This document shows, piece by piece, positions 11,122 to 20,529 of a stretch of DNA of 64,000 nt. Source of the DNA: Stappia indica (lineage in GTDB: Bacteria; Pseudomonadota; Alphaproteobacteria; Rhizobiales; Stappiaceae); assembly GCF_009789575.1 (NCBI RefSeq), contig NZ_CP046908.1, forward strand, positions 372,001 through 436,000, given 5' to 3'. How positions within the stretch are numbered: position 1 is the first letter of the stretch; each line of letters begins with the position of its first letter. The notes under the pieces were generated by a model, which made no database searches, was not told the origin of the DNA, and saw nothing but the letters and a program-made list of their open reading frames with translations. A program made the translations under genes and the position numbers.

Positions 11122-13554
11122 TCAAGGCGCCTTTCGCCGCTCGTCCAGCAGTGATTGCGCATGGGCAAGATTTTGAGACGCGATGCCGTGATAATACGGC
11201 GCTGTCTCGGGCGTCCACTCCTCCAGCGCCAGCCGGTAGGCGGCGAGCGCCTGTTCCAGCCGCGCCGTGCCGGCCTCGCGCGTACCCAACTCTCGCAGCG
11301 CGTTGCCGAGATTGTTCTGCGTCGTCGCCCAGTCGAGCGGCACGCGCTCTCGCGTCCACTCCTCCAGCGCCAGCCGGTAGGCGGCGAGCGCCTGTTCCAG
11401 CCGCGCCGTGCCGGCCTCGCGCGTGCCCAACTCTCGCAGCGCGTTGCCGAGATTGTTCTGCGTCGTCGCCCAGTCGAGCGGCACGCGCTCTCGCGTCCAT
11501 TCCTCCAGCGCCAGCCGGTAAGCGGTGACGGCTTGCTCCAGCCGCGTCGTGCCGGCCTCGCGCGTGCCCAACTCTCGCAGCGCGGTGCCGAGATTGTTCT
11601 GCGTCATCGCCCAATAGAGCGGCACGCCTTCCCGCGTCCATTCCTCCAGCGCCAACCGGTAGGCAGTGGCCGCCTGCTCCAGCCGCGCCGTGCCGTCCTC
11701 GCGCTCGCCCAACTCGGCAAGCGCATTGCCGAGATTGTTCTGCGTCATCGCCCAGTCGAGCGGCACGCGCTCCCGCGTCCGCTCCTCCAGCGCCAGCCGG
11801 TAGGCCTCGACCGCCTGTTCCAGCCGCGCCGTGCCGGCTTCGCGCGTGCCCAACTCTTGCAGCGCAGCGCCGAGATTGTTCTGCGTTGTCGCCCATTGGA
11901 GCGGCACGCGCTGCCGCTTGCGCTCCTCCAGCGCCAGCCGAAAGGCCTCGAGCGCCTGCTCCAGCCGCGCCGGGTCACCCGCGCGCGCGCCTAGGTTCCG
12001 AAGCGCGTTGCCGAGATTGTTCTGCGTCGTCGCCCAGTCGAGCGGCACGCGCTCGCGCGCCCGCTCCTCCAGCGCCAGCCGAAAGGTCTCGACCGCCTGT
12101 TCCAGCCGCGTCGTGCCGGCCTCGCGCGTGCCCAACGTTTGCAGCGCGTTGCCGAGATTGTTCTGCATCATGGCCCAGTCGAGCGGCACGCGCTCGCGCG
12201 TCCGCTCCTCCAGCGCCAGCCGATACGTCTCGACCGCCTGCTCCAGCCGCGCGGTGCCGGCCTCGCGCGTGCCGAGCTCGGCACGCGCGAGGCCGAGATC
12301 GTTCAGCGCCATGCCGCGCTGATCGGCATCGGCAGCAAGGTCGACCGTGTGGCGGGCAAGGGTGATCACCACTTCAAGATCGAGATTGAGCCCCTTGTCG
12401 CGGCCGCGTTGGTACCAGTCGTCCTGGACGGCGCGCAAATGATCGAACAGGCTCGCGCCCTCGGGAAGCTCGATCTCCGCCTTACGGACAAGGCGGGCGG
12501 CAGCGCTCTCGGCATCGCGGCGCAGAAGGTCCTGTTCGATGGCAGCGTCGAGCAGGCGCAGGCTGCGGGCACGGGACTCCTGCCGGCGCTCTTCCAGAAG
12601 GCGGGCTTCCTCCGCCTCCCTGACGAGCGCAGCGTCAATTGCGCTTGCTGCTTCGTCATAGGCGCCGGTGGCGGCGAGCGCGGCGACACGGGCCAGCACC
12701 TCGTCGACAAAGGCACCGAGATTGGAGTCCTGCCGCCCTTCCTGCTGGACGCGAATGGCGATCTCGACAGCGTTTTCCAACTCGCGGAAGGCCTGCTGCG
12801 GGTCGGAAATGTCGGCGGAGATCAGGCGGGCCAGTTCGATCAAGGCTGCGTCGGTGATGCCGCTGGCGCGGGCGGTGGCAACTCGATCCTCCATCGCCGC
12901 AAGCAGGCGGGCCTCAAAACCGGTGAGGTCCTCTCGCGTCGCCATTGTGTCGCGGATCGCTTTGGTATCCTCACGGATCGCGCCGGTGTCCTCCTTGATC
13001 GCTGTCATGCGCTCCAGGAGTTCGCGCCATAGCGACGGACGCAGATCGTCGACGAACTCGGCATCGGCGAGCAGGCGCGCGCAGGCGCGTTCGATCACCT
13101 GCCGCAGAAAGTGGCGAGCGAGTTGGTTGGCGGGGTCCTTCGGGCCCTTGTCCTTGTAGATGTCGGGTCGCGTCGATTCGGCGCGCTCCAGCACCAGCAC
13201 CGCGATCCCGTCTGGTTGCAGGTCCTTGCCGACGAGGTCGGCTGGCGCCGGCATCGCCCGCGGCAGCACGTCGATAAAGGAGGCTTTCGCATGGGCGAGG
13301 TCCCCCATGTCGGTTTGGGACGATCGAGGCACCCAGGCCGCCATCTCGGCCTCGACCTCAAGGGCCGTGCGCTCGATCACGCGCTCAAGATCGCGGCGAC
13401 GGGCGCTCGACAACGCGCCGAACCACGCGCCGCCGGCAAATACCGCCTCGACCGCGCCGGGAAGAACAGGGAGACCGGTTAGTCGTGCGCCCGTCGCGAT
13501 GAGACAGCCGGCGGCCATCTTCACAGCTTCGCGGATCGCGGATTTTTCCCCCAA
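11122..13554 (-). CDS. TPR-type repeat protein with coiled-coil N-terminal region
   Basis: 810 aa if started at TTG 13554 (GGGGG just upstream), or 798 aa from ATG 13518, which lacks a clear ribosome site. Residues 1-75 hold a short hydrophobic glycine/alanine-rich stretch and a basic helix. About 165-240 is a helical region with IREDTxAI-type heptads. About 250-410 is alpha-helical and charged. Residues 414-789 are eight 47-residue tetratricopeptide-like units of the pattern ATTQNNLGNALRELGTREAG, then TARLEQALAAYRLALEEW. A 21-residue cap ends the protein. No P-loop, TIR, caspase or other catalytic motif is visible. The repeat style is that of the sensor ends of NLR-like (STAND) proteins, so a scaffold or sensor role is possible. 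Not a core gene: it interrupts the lolD-dnaE neighbourhood and is flanked by dispersed repeats. Confidence 0.8.
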   Translation of the reverse strand: MGEKSAIREAVKMAAGCLIATGARLTGLPVLPGAVEAVFAGGAWFGALSSARRRDLERVIERTALEVEAEMAAWVPRSSQTDMGDLAHAKASFIDVLPRAMPAPADLVGKDLQPDGIAVLVLERAESTRPDIYKDKGPKDPANQLARHFLRQVIERACARLLADAEFVDDLRPSLWRELLERMTAIKEDTGAIREDTKAIRDTMATREDLTGFEARLLAAMEDRVATARASGITDAALIELARLISADISDPQQAFRELENAVEIAIRVQQEGRQDSNLGAFVDEVLARVAALAATGAYDEAASAIDAALVREAEEARLLEERRQESRARSLRLLDAAIEQDLLRRDAESAAARLVRKAEIELPEGASLFDHLRAVQDDWYQRGRDKGLNLDLEVVITLARHTVDLAADADQRGMALNDLGLARAELGTREAGTARLEQAVETYRLALEERTRERVPLDWAMMQNNLGNALQTLGTREAGTTRLEQAVETFRLALEERARERVPLDWATTQNNLGNALRNLGARAGDPARLEQALEAFRLALEERKRQRVPLQWATTQNNLGAALQELGTREAGTARLEQAVEAYRLALEERTRERVPLDWAMTQNNLGNALAELGEREDGTARLEQAATAYRLALEEWTREGVPLYWAMTQNNLGTALRELGTREAGTTRLEQAVTAYRLALEEWTRERVPLDWATTQNNLGNALRELGTREAGTARLEQALAAYRLALEEWTRERVPLDWATTQNNLGNALRELGTREAGTARLEQALAAYRLALEEWTPETAPYYHGIASQNLAHAQSLLDERRKAP
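11188..12315 (-). repeat. Eight in-frame 141-bp tandem repeats within the TPR gene
   Basis: Eight units of 141 bp (47 codons) in the C-terminal half of the gene. The last two units (starting near 11212 and 11353) differ at one position out of 141, while unit 3 is the most diverged. This pattern indicates recent unit duplication or gene conversion, so copy number may vary between strains. Confidence 0.9.
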
Positions 13555-13762
13555 TGCAGCCCCCGCACCTCTCGTCCCCTGCCCGTCATCCTAGCAAGGC
13601 GGAAGGCGATCACAAGCGGGAGATGCAACCGGGGTAGGCGCGCGCGAGGCTCGGCCGGCGCGTCCTCGCCGCCGCTCTGGAAACCAATAGCCCCCGGATC
13701 TCGCGATGCTCATCCGGGGTGACCTCGGAGGGTGGGGCAAGGCCGTGCCACTCTCTCGAGTG

Positions 13763-13801
13763 TCGTCCCGGACGAGGCCGAAGGCCGAAGATCCGGGAAC
13801 C
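13763..13801. repeat. Dispersed repeat, copy B
   Basis: TCCCGGACGAGGcCGAAGG and the following bases match copy A at 10855-10893 with a handful of substitutions. Confidence 0.55.
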
Positions 13802-13853
13802 ATTGGCGCCCTCAGTGGGCACGAGGCGGGTGGCGCTTGCTCCACTCTCGGCT

Positions 13854-13880
13854 GTCATACCTGCGAAGGCAGGTATCCAG
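13854..13880. repeat. Short palindromic REP-type element
   Basis: GTC-ATACCTGC-GAAG-GCAGGTAT-CCAG: a perfect 8-bp inverted repeat. It has the form of the widespread GTCATNCCNGCGAAGGCNGG-type intergenic palindromes of proteobacteria. Confidence 0.65.
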
Positions 13881-13963
13881 TATCCGCCGGGGCGGATGGT
13901 GGTGCGAAGCTAGCAGCCTCCGGCGTTCCGGCGGCAGCGCCGAGGCTTCACTCGAACCGTTCG

Positions 13964-14008
13964 GGATTACTGGATCCCGGTCTTCGGCTGCGCCGAAACC
14001 GGGATGAC
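13964..14008. repeat. REP-like palindromic repeat, copy 2
   Basis: The core hairpin is CCCGGT-CTTCGGC and its complement GCCGAA-ACCGGG (13976-14003). The flanks GGATTACTGGAT and GATGAC are shared with copy 1 at 6661-6703. Confidence 0.6.
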
Positions 14009-14110
14009 ATCCTGTGGGTGGGTTAGCGGCGGCGTGTCGTTTCCGCCGTTTCCTTCGGAAATATCTCTCCCGCCGCCTTTACGCGCCCTGCCGAGCCCCC
14101 GCAACGGGCG

Positions 14111-14833
14111 TCAGAGCTCGATGATCTGCTGGTCGCGCAGGGTGATGCGGCGGTCCATGCGGCCCGCCAGCTCCATGTTATGGGTGGCGATCAGCGCGGC
14201 AAGGCCGGAAGCGCGGACGAGCGCCACCAGCGCGTCGAAGACATAGCCGGCGGTGCCGGGATCGAGATTGCCGGTCGGTTCGTCGGCCAGCAGGATGCGC
14301 GGCGCGTTGGCGACGGCGCGGGCAATCGCCACGCGCTGCTGCTCGCCGCCCGACAGCTCGGACGGACGGTGGCTCGCCCGGTTGCCGAGGCGCATGTAGT
14401 CGAGCAGCTGGCTCGCCCGCTCCTCGGCCTCGCGCTTGTCGAGCCCGCGGATCAGCTGCGGGATGACGAGGTTCTCCAGCGCCGTGAACTCGGGCAGCAG
14501 ATGGTGGAACTGGTAGACGAAGCCGAGCTCGGTGCGGCGCATGCGCGTGCGGTCGGCATCGTCCATGGCGCCGCAGGCCCGCCCGCCGACATAGACCTCG
14601 CCGCTGTCCGGCCGCTCCAGCAGGCCGGCAATGTGCAGCAGCGTCGACTTGCCCGCGCCCGAGGGTGCGACCAGCGCGACAAGCTCGCCCGGATGCAGCG
14701 CGAGATTGGCGTCGATCAGGATGTCGAGCTTGCCCTCGCCCTCGCGAAAGCTGCGGTTGATGCCCGCAAGCACCAGCGGCAGGTCGCCGAGTGCGTCGGT
14801 CAGGGCCTGTTCCTGTTCGTGAGCCATGGTCAT
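14111..14833 (-). CDS. lolD: Lipoprotein-releasing ABC transporter ATP-binding protein LolD
   Basis: ATPase of the LolCDE complex that extracts outer-membrane lipoproteins from the inner membrane for transfer to LolA. The product is 240 aa. It has Walker [14 protein letters not shown] near residue 45, Q-loop [12 protein letters not shown], signature [14 protein letters not shown] near 150, Walker [14 protein letters not shown] and H-loop ATHNMELA. The ATG at 14833 overlaps the lolC stop as ATGA; a second ATG six bases on is possible. The longer open frame upstream is a shadow of lolC. Confidence 0.94.
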   Translation of the reverse strand: MTMAHEQEQALTDALGDLPLVLAGINRSFREGEGKLDILIDANLALHPGELVALVAPSGAGKSTLLHIAGLLERPDSGEVYVGGRACGAMDDADRTRMRRTELGFVYQFHHLLPEFTALENLVIPQLIRGLDKREAEERASQLLDYMRLGNRASHRPSELSGGEQQRVAIARAVANAPRILLADEPTGNLDPGTAGYVFDALVALVRASGLAALIATHNMELAGRMDRRITLRDQQIIEL

Positions 14834-16134
14834 TCGTATCTCAGCGCCTCGACCGGATCGAGCCTGGCGGCCCGCCAGGCGGGATAGAGGGTCGCCAGCA
14901 GCGACAGCACCATCGCCATCACCACGACGGTGAAGGTTTCGCCGGTGTCCATGTCGGCCGGCAGGCGGCTGAGGAAATAGAGCTCGGGCGAGAACAGCTC
15001 GGTGCTGGTCAGCCAGGAAATGCCCTGGCGGATGCTCTCGACATTGAGGCAGACGACGAAGCCGAGCGCAAAGCCCGCCAGCGTGCCGACGATGCCGATG
15101 CTGGCGCCGGTGATCAGGAACACGCGCAGGATGGTGCCGCGCGTCGCGCCCATCGTGCGCAGGATGGCGATGTCGCGGCCCTTGTCCTTCACCAGCATGG
15201 TCATGCCGGAAATGATGTTGAGCGCCGCCACCAGCACGATCAGCGTGAGGATCAGGAACATCACGTTCCGCTCCACCTCCAGCGCGGAGAAGAAGGTCAT
15301 GTTGCGCGCCCGCCAGTCGCTGACGAAGGCGGGCCGTCCGGCGCCCTCCTCCACGGCGGTGCGCATCGGCCCGACGCTGTCGGGATCGTCGGTGAAGACC
15401 TCGATGCCGGTGACGATGCCTTCCTGGTTGAAGAAGAGCTGCGCCTCCTCCAGCGGCATGAAGGCGATGGTGCCGTCGTATTCCGACATGCCGATCTCGA
15501 AGATCGCGCGCACCGGATAGCCCTTGACCCGCGGGGTGACGCCGAGCGCGGTGACATTGCCGCGCGGCACGACGAGGGTGACCATGTCGCCGACGGTGAC
15601 GCCGAGCTGGCGCGCCATGCGCGTGCCGACGGCAAGGCCGCCGGCCGTGTCGAAGCCCTCCAGCGTGCCGACGCTGACCGTGCTGGCGACCAGCGGCAGC
15701 TTGACCATGTCGGCCTCGCGCACGCCGCGCACCAAGGCGCCGAACGCGCCCGAGGGGCCGGAAATCAGCGCCTGCCCCTCGACGAAGGGCAGCGTGAAGG
15801 TGACGCCCTCGAGATTCTCGATGCGCGCGGCGACCGCGTCGTAATCGTCGAGCTCGCTGCCGATGGGCTGCACCAGAAGATGGCCGTTGATGCCGAGGAT
15901 CTTGGACAGAAGCTCGCCGCGGAAGCCGTTCATCACCGCCATGACGATGATCAGCGTCGCAACGCCCAGCATGATGCCGAGGAAGGAGAAACCGGCGATG
16001 ACGGAGATGAACGCCTCGCGGCGCCGCGAGCGGAGATACCGCCCTGCCAGCATCCATTCGAACCGGGCGAAGGCCGGCGTGTCGACGGACTTCGCCGACC
16101 CGGCCCCAGGCTTTGCGGCTGCGTTCATTCCCAT
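14830..16134 (-). CDS. lolC: Lipoprotein-releasing ABC transporter permease (LolC/LolE family)
   Basis: Inner-membrane permease of the LolCDE system. The product is 434 aa. One N-terminal helix ([20 protein letters not shown], about 40-65) precedes a large periplasmic MacB-PCD-like domain (about 70-270). Three C-terminal helices form an FtsX-like domain with the conserved [20 protein letters not shown]. As in most alphaproteobacteria a single permease gene is present, so it probably acts as a homodimer with LolD; whether to call it LolC or LolE is a matter of convention. It lies 130 bp downstream of proS and overlaps lolD by 4 bp. Confidence 0.92.
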   Translation of the reverse strand: MGMNAAAKPGAGSAKSVDTPAFARFEWMLAGRYLRSRRREAFISVIAGFSFLGIMLGVATLIIVMAVMNGFRGELLSKILGINGHLLVQPIGSELDDYDAVAARIENLEGVTFTLPFVEGQALISGPSGAFGALVRGVREADMVKLPLVASTVSVGTLEGFDTAGGLAVGTRMARQLGVTVGDMVTLVVPRGNVTALGVTPRVKGYPVRAIFEIGMSEYDGTIAFMPLEEAQLFFNQEGIVTGIEVFTDDPDSVGPMRTAVEEGAGRPAFVSDWRARNMTFFSALEVERNVMFLILTLIVLVAALNIISGMTMLVKDKGRDIAILRTMGATRGTILRVFLITGASIGIVGTLAGFALGFVVCLNVESIRQGISWLTSTELFSPELYFLSRLPADMDTGETFTVVVMAMVLSLLATLYPAWRAARLDPVEALRYE

Positions 16135-16264
16135 TCCCTGTGCCAGTCACGACGTGCCAGTCACGATGCGCCGGTCGCGACCGTGCGGTCTTGCCCGGGC
16201 AGGTTCAGCCGGCGGCGGAGTTCCCGCCGTCCGGGATGCCGGCCCCGCAGGGCCGGCCCGCGGG

Positions 16265-17593
16265 TCAGGACGCCAGCTCGCCGACGAGACGAGTGACAGC
16301 TTCCTGTGGCGAAACCGTGCTGCGCTCGCCGCTTGCCCGGTTCTTGATCTCGACGACGCCGTCCTTGAGGCCGCGCGGTCCGACGATAAGCTGCCACGGC
16401 AGGCCGATGAGGTCCATTGTCGCGAACTTCGCGCCCGCCCTCGTGTCGACGTCATCCACAAGCACCTCGATGCCGGCGGCGGTCAGCTGGCGCTCCAGGT
16501 CGGCGCAGGCCGCGTCCGCCTCCGCATCGCCCGGCTTCATGTTGACGAGGCCGACATGGAACGGGGCGACCGAGGCCGGCCACTTGATTCCCGCCTCGTC
16601 GTGATGCGCCTCGATGATCGCGCCCAGAAGACGCGACACGCCGACGCCGTAGGAGCCCATGTGCACCGGCACCTCGACGCCGTCCGGGCCGGCGACCTTG
16701 GCGCCCATCGGCTCGGAATACTTGGTGCCGAAATAGAAGATGTGGCCGACCTCGATGCCGCGTGCCGACATGCGCGCATCCTCCGCGACCGCCTCGTAGG
16801 CGGCTGCATCGTGCATCTCGTCGGTCGCCGCGTAAGGAGCCGTCCAGGCGTCGATGACCGGGGTCAGGTCGCTGTCGAAATCGGTGTCCGCGCCCGGGAT
16901 CGGCAGGTCGAGGATCGCCTTGTCGCAGAACACCTCGCTCTCGCCGGTGGAGGCGAGAATGATGAACTCGTGGCTCATGTCGCCGCCGATCGGGCCGGTG
17001 TCGGCGCGCATCGGGATCGCCTGCAGGCCCATGCGGGCGAAGGTGCGCAGATAGGCGACGAACATGCGGTTGTAGGCATGGCGCGCGCCTTCCTTGTCCA
17101 GATCGAAGGAATAGGCGTCCTTCATCAGGAACTCGCGGCCGCGCATGATGCCGAAGCGCGGGCGCACCTCGTCGCGGAACTTCCACTGGATGTGGTAGAG
17201 GTTCATCGGCAGGTCTTTGTAGGACCGCACCGAGGCCCGGAAGATGTCGGTGATCATCTCCTCGTTGGTCGGCCCGTACAGCATCTCGCGCTCGTGCCGG
17301 TCGGCAATGCGCAGCATCTCCTTGCCATAGGCGTCGTAGCGCCCGCTCTCGCGCCACAGGTCGGCCGGCTGGATCGTCGGCATCAGGAGCTCCTGCGCGC
17401 CGGCCCGGTTCTGCTCCTCGCGCACGATCTGCTCGATCTTGCGCAGGACCCGCAGGCCCATCGGCAGCCAGGCATAGATGCCGGCCGCCTCCTGACGGAT
17501 CAGGCCCGCACGCAGCATCAGCCGATGCGAAACGATTTCCGCCTCCTTCGGCGTTTCCTTGAGGATGGGAAGAAAGGTGCGGGACAGGCGCAT
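16265..17593 (-). CDS. proS: Prolyl-tRNA synthetase (short alphaproteobacterial type)
   Basis: Charges tRNA-Pro. The product is 442 aa from the ATG at 17593 ([20 protein letters not shown]). The class II catalytic core has motif 1 around [20 protein letters not shown], motif 2 [20 protein letters not shown] and motif 3 [22 protein letters not shown]-terminal anticodon-binding domain covers about 345-442. The large editing insertion of the E. coli type enzyme is absent, as is normal in this class, and the length fits. The frame extends upstream to 17842 without family similarity. In rhizobia proS usually neighbours DUF1467/mce; here that partner lies about 19 kb away. Confidence 0.95.
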   Translation of the reverse strand: MRLSRTFLPILKETPKEAEIVSHRLMLRAGLIRQEAAGIYAWLPMGLRVLRKIEQIVREEQNRAGAQELLMPTIQPADLWRESGRYDAYGKEMLRIADRHEREMLYGPTNEEMITDIFRASVRSYKDLPMNLYHIQWKFRDEVRPRFGIMRGREFLMKDAYSFDLDKEGARHAYNRMFVAYLRTFARMGLQAIPMRADTGPIGGDMSHEFIILASTGESEVFCDKAILDLPIPGADTDFDSDLTPVIDAWTAPYAATDEMHDAAAYEAVAEDARMSARGIEVGHIFYFGTKYSEPMGAKVAGPDGVEVPVHMGSYGVGVSRLLGAIIEAHHDEAGIKWPASVAPFHVGLVNMKPGDAEADAACADLERQLTAAGIEVLVDDVDTRAGAKFATMDLIGLPWQLIVGPRGLKDGVVEIKNRASGERSTVSPQEAVTRLVGELAS

Positions 17594-17837
17594 CGGCTGG
17601 CTTCTCGGGCTTCGGTGGCTGGCAGGAACGGCGCGCGAGTGCGACGCCTGAAGTTTGCGCAGTGAAAGCGCATGCGCCGGAAAAACACAAGTCCTGCCCG
17701 TCGCGAAGGTGGCGCGAAACCGCGAAAATCGCGCACCCCGTCCGGAGCCGCGCGAGTTCAACCCCCTCCCCGCAAAAAATTTGGGCTGCCCTTGCACAAA
17801 ATGGTGACAAGGGGATAACGATGCGTTATGGTCCGTC

Positions 17838-18034
17838 CTCATAACAAGGCAAGAAGCTGCAAGGCTTACTTTGCCGAAAAACAGACATCGCGGTCTGAGT
17901 CTTGGGAGGAAGAGCCTTCTGGCGCGTCGTAACTGACTGCTGCCCGCCGAAACAGATCTTATTTGCCTTTGGCGAACGAAGGTGCGATACGCGAAACCTA
18001 AAAAGCAAGGCCTTGTGCCTTGCTTTTTTCTTTT
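17838..18034 (+). ncRNA. Candidate small non-coding RNA
   Basis: A 600-bp gene-free stretch carries, on the plus strand, two overlapping sigma-70-like promoters (TTGCAC-N17-ATAACG and GTGACA-N17-TATGGT, about 17790-17832). About 190 nt follow, ending in a strong terminator (18003-18034). The intervening sequence has local hairpins and no start codon with a good ribosome site whose frame ends before the terminator. A 5' segment ACAAGGC can also pair with GCCUUGU inside the terminator. I cannot assign it to a named RNA family. On the minus strand the same stretch contains CTTCCTCCC and a small hairpin followed by five T, so a minus-strand RNA cannot be excluded. Confidence 0.4.
18003..18034. 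terminator. Strong bidirectional intrinsic terminator
   Basis: AAGCAAGG-N7-CCTTGCTT is followed by TTTTCTTTT on the plus strand and by TTTTT on the minus strand, so it can stop transcription from both sides. It would end the candidate small RNA (plus) and the lipoprotein gene transcript (minus). Confidence 0.8.
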
Positions 18035-18198
18035 GTGGCCTCTGCTTCAACCGAAAACATGCTTGCGCATTACGCAGGGCGCACAGGCTACATGCCGCTT
18101 TCGCCCGGTGAAAAACGAAAGCCGCTGCCTGCGGATCTTGCAGAGGTGTTTTCCGAAAAACTTGGGTCCAGGCCTTGCGGACAATCGCGAGGGCGCGC

Positions 18199-18846
18199 TC
18201 AGCTGCGCTCAGCGAACCAGGCGTCCAGCGGCATGATCACCGGCGGAACGCCGTTCGCCTCCGGCCAGGAATCGACCGCGAAGGCCGCCCCGCTCCCGGT
18301 CTCGCGCACCACGGCGGTTGCGTGCGGATAGCGGCCGTCGAGGAAGAAGCCGCGCGCCACGGGGCTCGCCACCTGGTGATGGGCGAGATAGCCGGCGCGG
18401 GCGGCGACGCTCAGCACGCTGGTGGTGTTGGTCGCCTCGTCGATGCAGTCCATCTGCCCCGGCACGCCGGCATTGTGCAGGTCGTAGCCGCCGACATCCT
18501 TGTCCGAACCGACGACCGGGCCGATGGTCTTCTCCGACCAGGCGATGGCCTGGGCAATCGCCGCACGCTCGGCCGCCGGCGACTTGCGCCCCTTGGCAAG
18601 GATCGCCTTGAGGCGGCGCATATGGGCGGGCGAGAAGTCGAAGGGCGTCTTCCGCGCGCAGCCGAAGGCATGGCAGACATAGATGCGGGTCCCGGCGGGA
18701 GCGACGCCGCCGCGGGCCGAATACCAGCCGCCGATATTGCCGGAGGCCTGTCCGGCACAGCCGGCCAGCAGCAGGCACCCGAGCGCAAGCAACGCCTTGC
18801 CGCGCGGCGCAATGCCCCGCCGTCCCGCATCCCCGTCCCGAATCAT
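18199..18846 (-). CDS. Conserved hypothetical lipoprotein
   Basis: 215 aa from the ATG at 18846 (GGGGGAG 6 nt upstream). The N-terminus is MIRDGDAGRRGIAPRG, then a hydrophobic stretch ending in the lipobox LLLAGC, so it is probably lipidated at that cysteine (residue about 29). The mature part is globular with several cysteines (YVCHAFGCARKTPFDF, MDCIDEATNTTSVL), which may form disulfides. No catalytic motif is recognised. Similar uncharacterised proteins occur in Rhizobiales. It is transcribed divergently from trmFO, 140 bp apart; a longer frame upstream to 18948 would overlap that promoter region. Confidence 0.75.
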   Translation of the reverse strand: MIRDGDAGRRGIAPRGKALLALGCLLLAGCAGQASGNIGGWYSARGGVAPAGTRIYVCHAFGCARKTPFDFSPAHMRRLKAILAKGRKSPAAERAAIAQAIAWSEKTIGPVVGSDKDVGGYDLHNAGVPGQMDCIDEATNTTSVLSVAARAGYLAHHQVASPVARGFFLDGRYPHATAVVRETGSGAAFAVDSWPEANGVPPVIMPLDAWFAERS

Positions 18847-18986
18847 CGCGCTCCCCCGGCCCTTGTCCCCTCTGTTATCCTTCCTGCGTTTGCCTGATGG
18901 AAGGGGACGCGGTAAGTCAGCCTTGAAACGGATACGCCCGGACGGCATCTGCCCCCGGGAACGACAAGCGCGGAGAGTGTAGCGAG

Positions 18987-20399
18987 ATGCAGCCAGTTCA
19001 TGTCATCGGCGGGGGCCTTGCCGGTTCGGAGGCAGCCTGGCAGCTTGCCCGGCGCGGCGTGCCGGTGGTGCTGCACGAGATGCGCCCGGTGCGCGGCACC
19101 GATGCGCACAAGACGCAGGACCTTGCCGAGCTGGTCTGCTCCAACTCCTTCCGCTCCGACGATGCCGAGCAGAACGCCGTCGGGCTGCTGCATGCGGAGC
19201 TGCGCGATGCCGGCTCGCTGATCATGGCCAGCGCCGATGCACACCAGGTGCCGGCCGGCGGAGCGCTCGCCGTCGACCGCGACGGCTTTGCCGCGGCCGT
19301 CACCGCCGCGCTGGAAGCGCATCCGCTGGTGACGATCTGCCGCGAGGAAATCGCCGGCCTGCCGCCGGCGGAGTGGGACAGCGTCATCATCGCCACCGGG
19401 CCGCTGACCTCGCCTGCCCTGTCGCAGGCGATTCTCGAGGCGACCGGCGAGGACGCCCTCGCCTTCTTCGACGCCATCGCGCCGATCCTGCATTTCGACA
19501 GCGTCGACCTCGACACCTGCTGGTTCCAGTCGCGCTACGACAAGCCCGGCCCCGGCGGCTCGGGCAAGGATTACATCAACTGCCCGATGGACAAGGCGCA
19601 ATACGAGGCCTTCATCGACGCCCTGATCGCCGCCCCCAAGGCGGAGTTCAAGGAGTGGGAAGAGAACACGCCCTATTTCGACGGCTGCCTGCCCATCGAG
19701 GTGATGGCCGAGCGCGGCCGCGAGACGCTGCGCCACGGACCGATGAAGCCGATGGGCCTGACCAACGCGCACAAGCCGGACCAGAAGCCCTATGCGGTGG
19801 TCCAGCTGCGCCAGGACAACGCGCTCGGCACGCTCTACAACATGGTCGGCTTCCAGACGAAGCTGAAGCACGGGGCGCAGCTCGAGGTGTTCCGGACGAT
19901 CCCGGGGCTGGAGGATGCCGTCTTCGCCCGGCTCGGCGGCCTGCACCGCAACACGTTCCTGAACTCGCCGAAGCTGCTGGACGGCACGCTGCGCCTCAAG
20001 GCACGCACCGAGCTGCGCTTCGCCGGCCAGGTGACGGGCTGCGAGGGCTATGTGGAATCGGCGAGCGTCGGCTGCATGGCGGGCCTGTTCGCGGCGGCCG
20101 AGCGGCTGGGCGAAGCCTGCCCGCCGCCGCCGGAAACGACGGCCATGGGCGCCCTGCTCGGCCACATCACCGGCGGGCATATCCTGCGCGACGAGCCGGG
20201 CCCGCGCTCGTTCCAGCCGATGAACGTGAATTTCGGCCTGTTCCCGCCCATCGAGGCGCCGAAGACCGACGAGGACGGCCGCCGCCTCAAGGGCAAGGAC
20301 AAGACCAGGGCGAAGAAGCTGGCGATGACCCGCCGGGCGCGCGAGGACTTCGGCCGCTGGATCGCCGGCACGGTACCCGTGCGCGACGCCGCCGAATAG
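18987..20399 (+). CDS. trmFO: Methylenetetrahydrofolate-tRNA-(uracil-5-)-methyltransferase
   Basis: Folate- and FAD-dependent enzyme making ribothymidine at position 54 of tRNA. The product is 470 aa, standard length. The N-terminal FAD-binding [20 protein letters not shown] lies at residues 4-23 and [12 protein letters not shown] near 50. The GidA-like core includes [14 protein letters not shown] and the C-terminal [20 protein letters not shown]. One of the few plus-strand genes here. Its last codons (VRDAAE, stop) form the first unit of a 51-bp tandem repeat that runs on past the stop. Confidence 0.95.
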   Translation: MQPVHVIGGGLAGSEAAWQLARRGVPVVLHEMRPVRGTDAHKTQDLAELVCSNSFRSDDAEQNAVGLLHAELRDAGSLIMASADAHQVPAGGALAVDRDGFAAAVTAALEAHPLVTICREEIAGLPPAEWDSVIIATGPLTSPALSQAILEATGEDALAFFDAIAPILHFDSVDLDTCWFQSRYDKPGPGGSGKDYINCPMDKAQYEAFIDALIAAPKAEFKEWEENTPYFDGCLPIEVMAERGRETLRHGPMKPMGLTNAHKPDQKPYAVVQLRQDNALGTLYNMVGFQTKLKHGAQLEVFRTIPGLEDAVFARLGGLHRNTFLNSPKLLDGTLRLKARTELRFAGQVTGCEGYVESASVGCMAGLFAAAERLGEACPPPPETTAMGALLGHITGGHILRDEPGPRSFQPMNVNFGLFPPIEAPKTDEDGRRLKGKDKTRAKKLAMTRRAREDFGRWIAGTVPVRDAAE

Positions 20400-20512
20400 G
20401 CGGGGAAGCGTCGCGCACAAACAGGGCATGCCGCGCGACGCCGCCGAACAGGCGGGAAGCGTCGCGCACAAACAAGGCATGCCGCGCGACGCCGCCGAAC
20501 AGGCGGGAAGCC
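20381..20512. repeat. 51-bp tandem repeat spanning the trmFO stop codon
   Basis: Units begin at 20381 (52 bp with one extra G), 20433 (51 bp) and 20484 (29 bp, partial). Each full unit contains the long inverted repeat GCGCGACGC ... GCGTCGCGC with inner arms CGCC/GGCG, so each can fold into a hairpin. The first unit includes the last codons of trmFO. The array lies between the converging trmFO and mscS-like genes and may serve as a terminator. Confidence 0.85.
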
Positions 20513-20529
20513 AGGAGACCGGCGGCCGC

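Larger units (their letters stand above)
13555..14110. other. Repeat-rich gene-free stretch between lolD and the TPR gene
   Basis: About 550 bp without a credible gene. It contains a copy of the CCGCTCTGGaAACCAATAG segment (about 13670-13690), repeat copy B (13763-13801), the palindrome at 13854-13880 and palindromic repeat copy 2 (13964-14008). It probably includes the promoter of the TPR gene, which I could not pinpoint. Confidence 0.5.

Noticed and set aside
10596-11168. A 190-codon minus-strand frame overlapping the small SOS-type gene
   Set aside because: It crosses several palindromic repeats and the promoter, has no family signal, and conflicts with the better-supported 38-codon ORF.
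11122-12315. Direct repeats considered as a possible CRISPR array
   Set aside because: Units are 141 bp, contiguous, in frame and coding; there are no spacers.
17826-18050. A 74-codon minus-strand frame in the small-RNA stretch
   Set aside because: It also crosses the terminator, lacks a ribosome site and has an unlikely, lysine-rich N-terminus.
17902-18111. A 69-codon plus-strand frame starting at TTG after GGGAGGAAG-like sequence
   Set aside because: It reads straight through the strong terminator at 18003-18034 and has no recognisable product.
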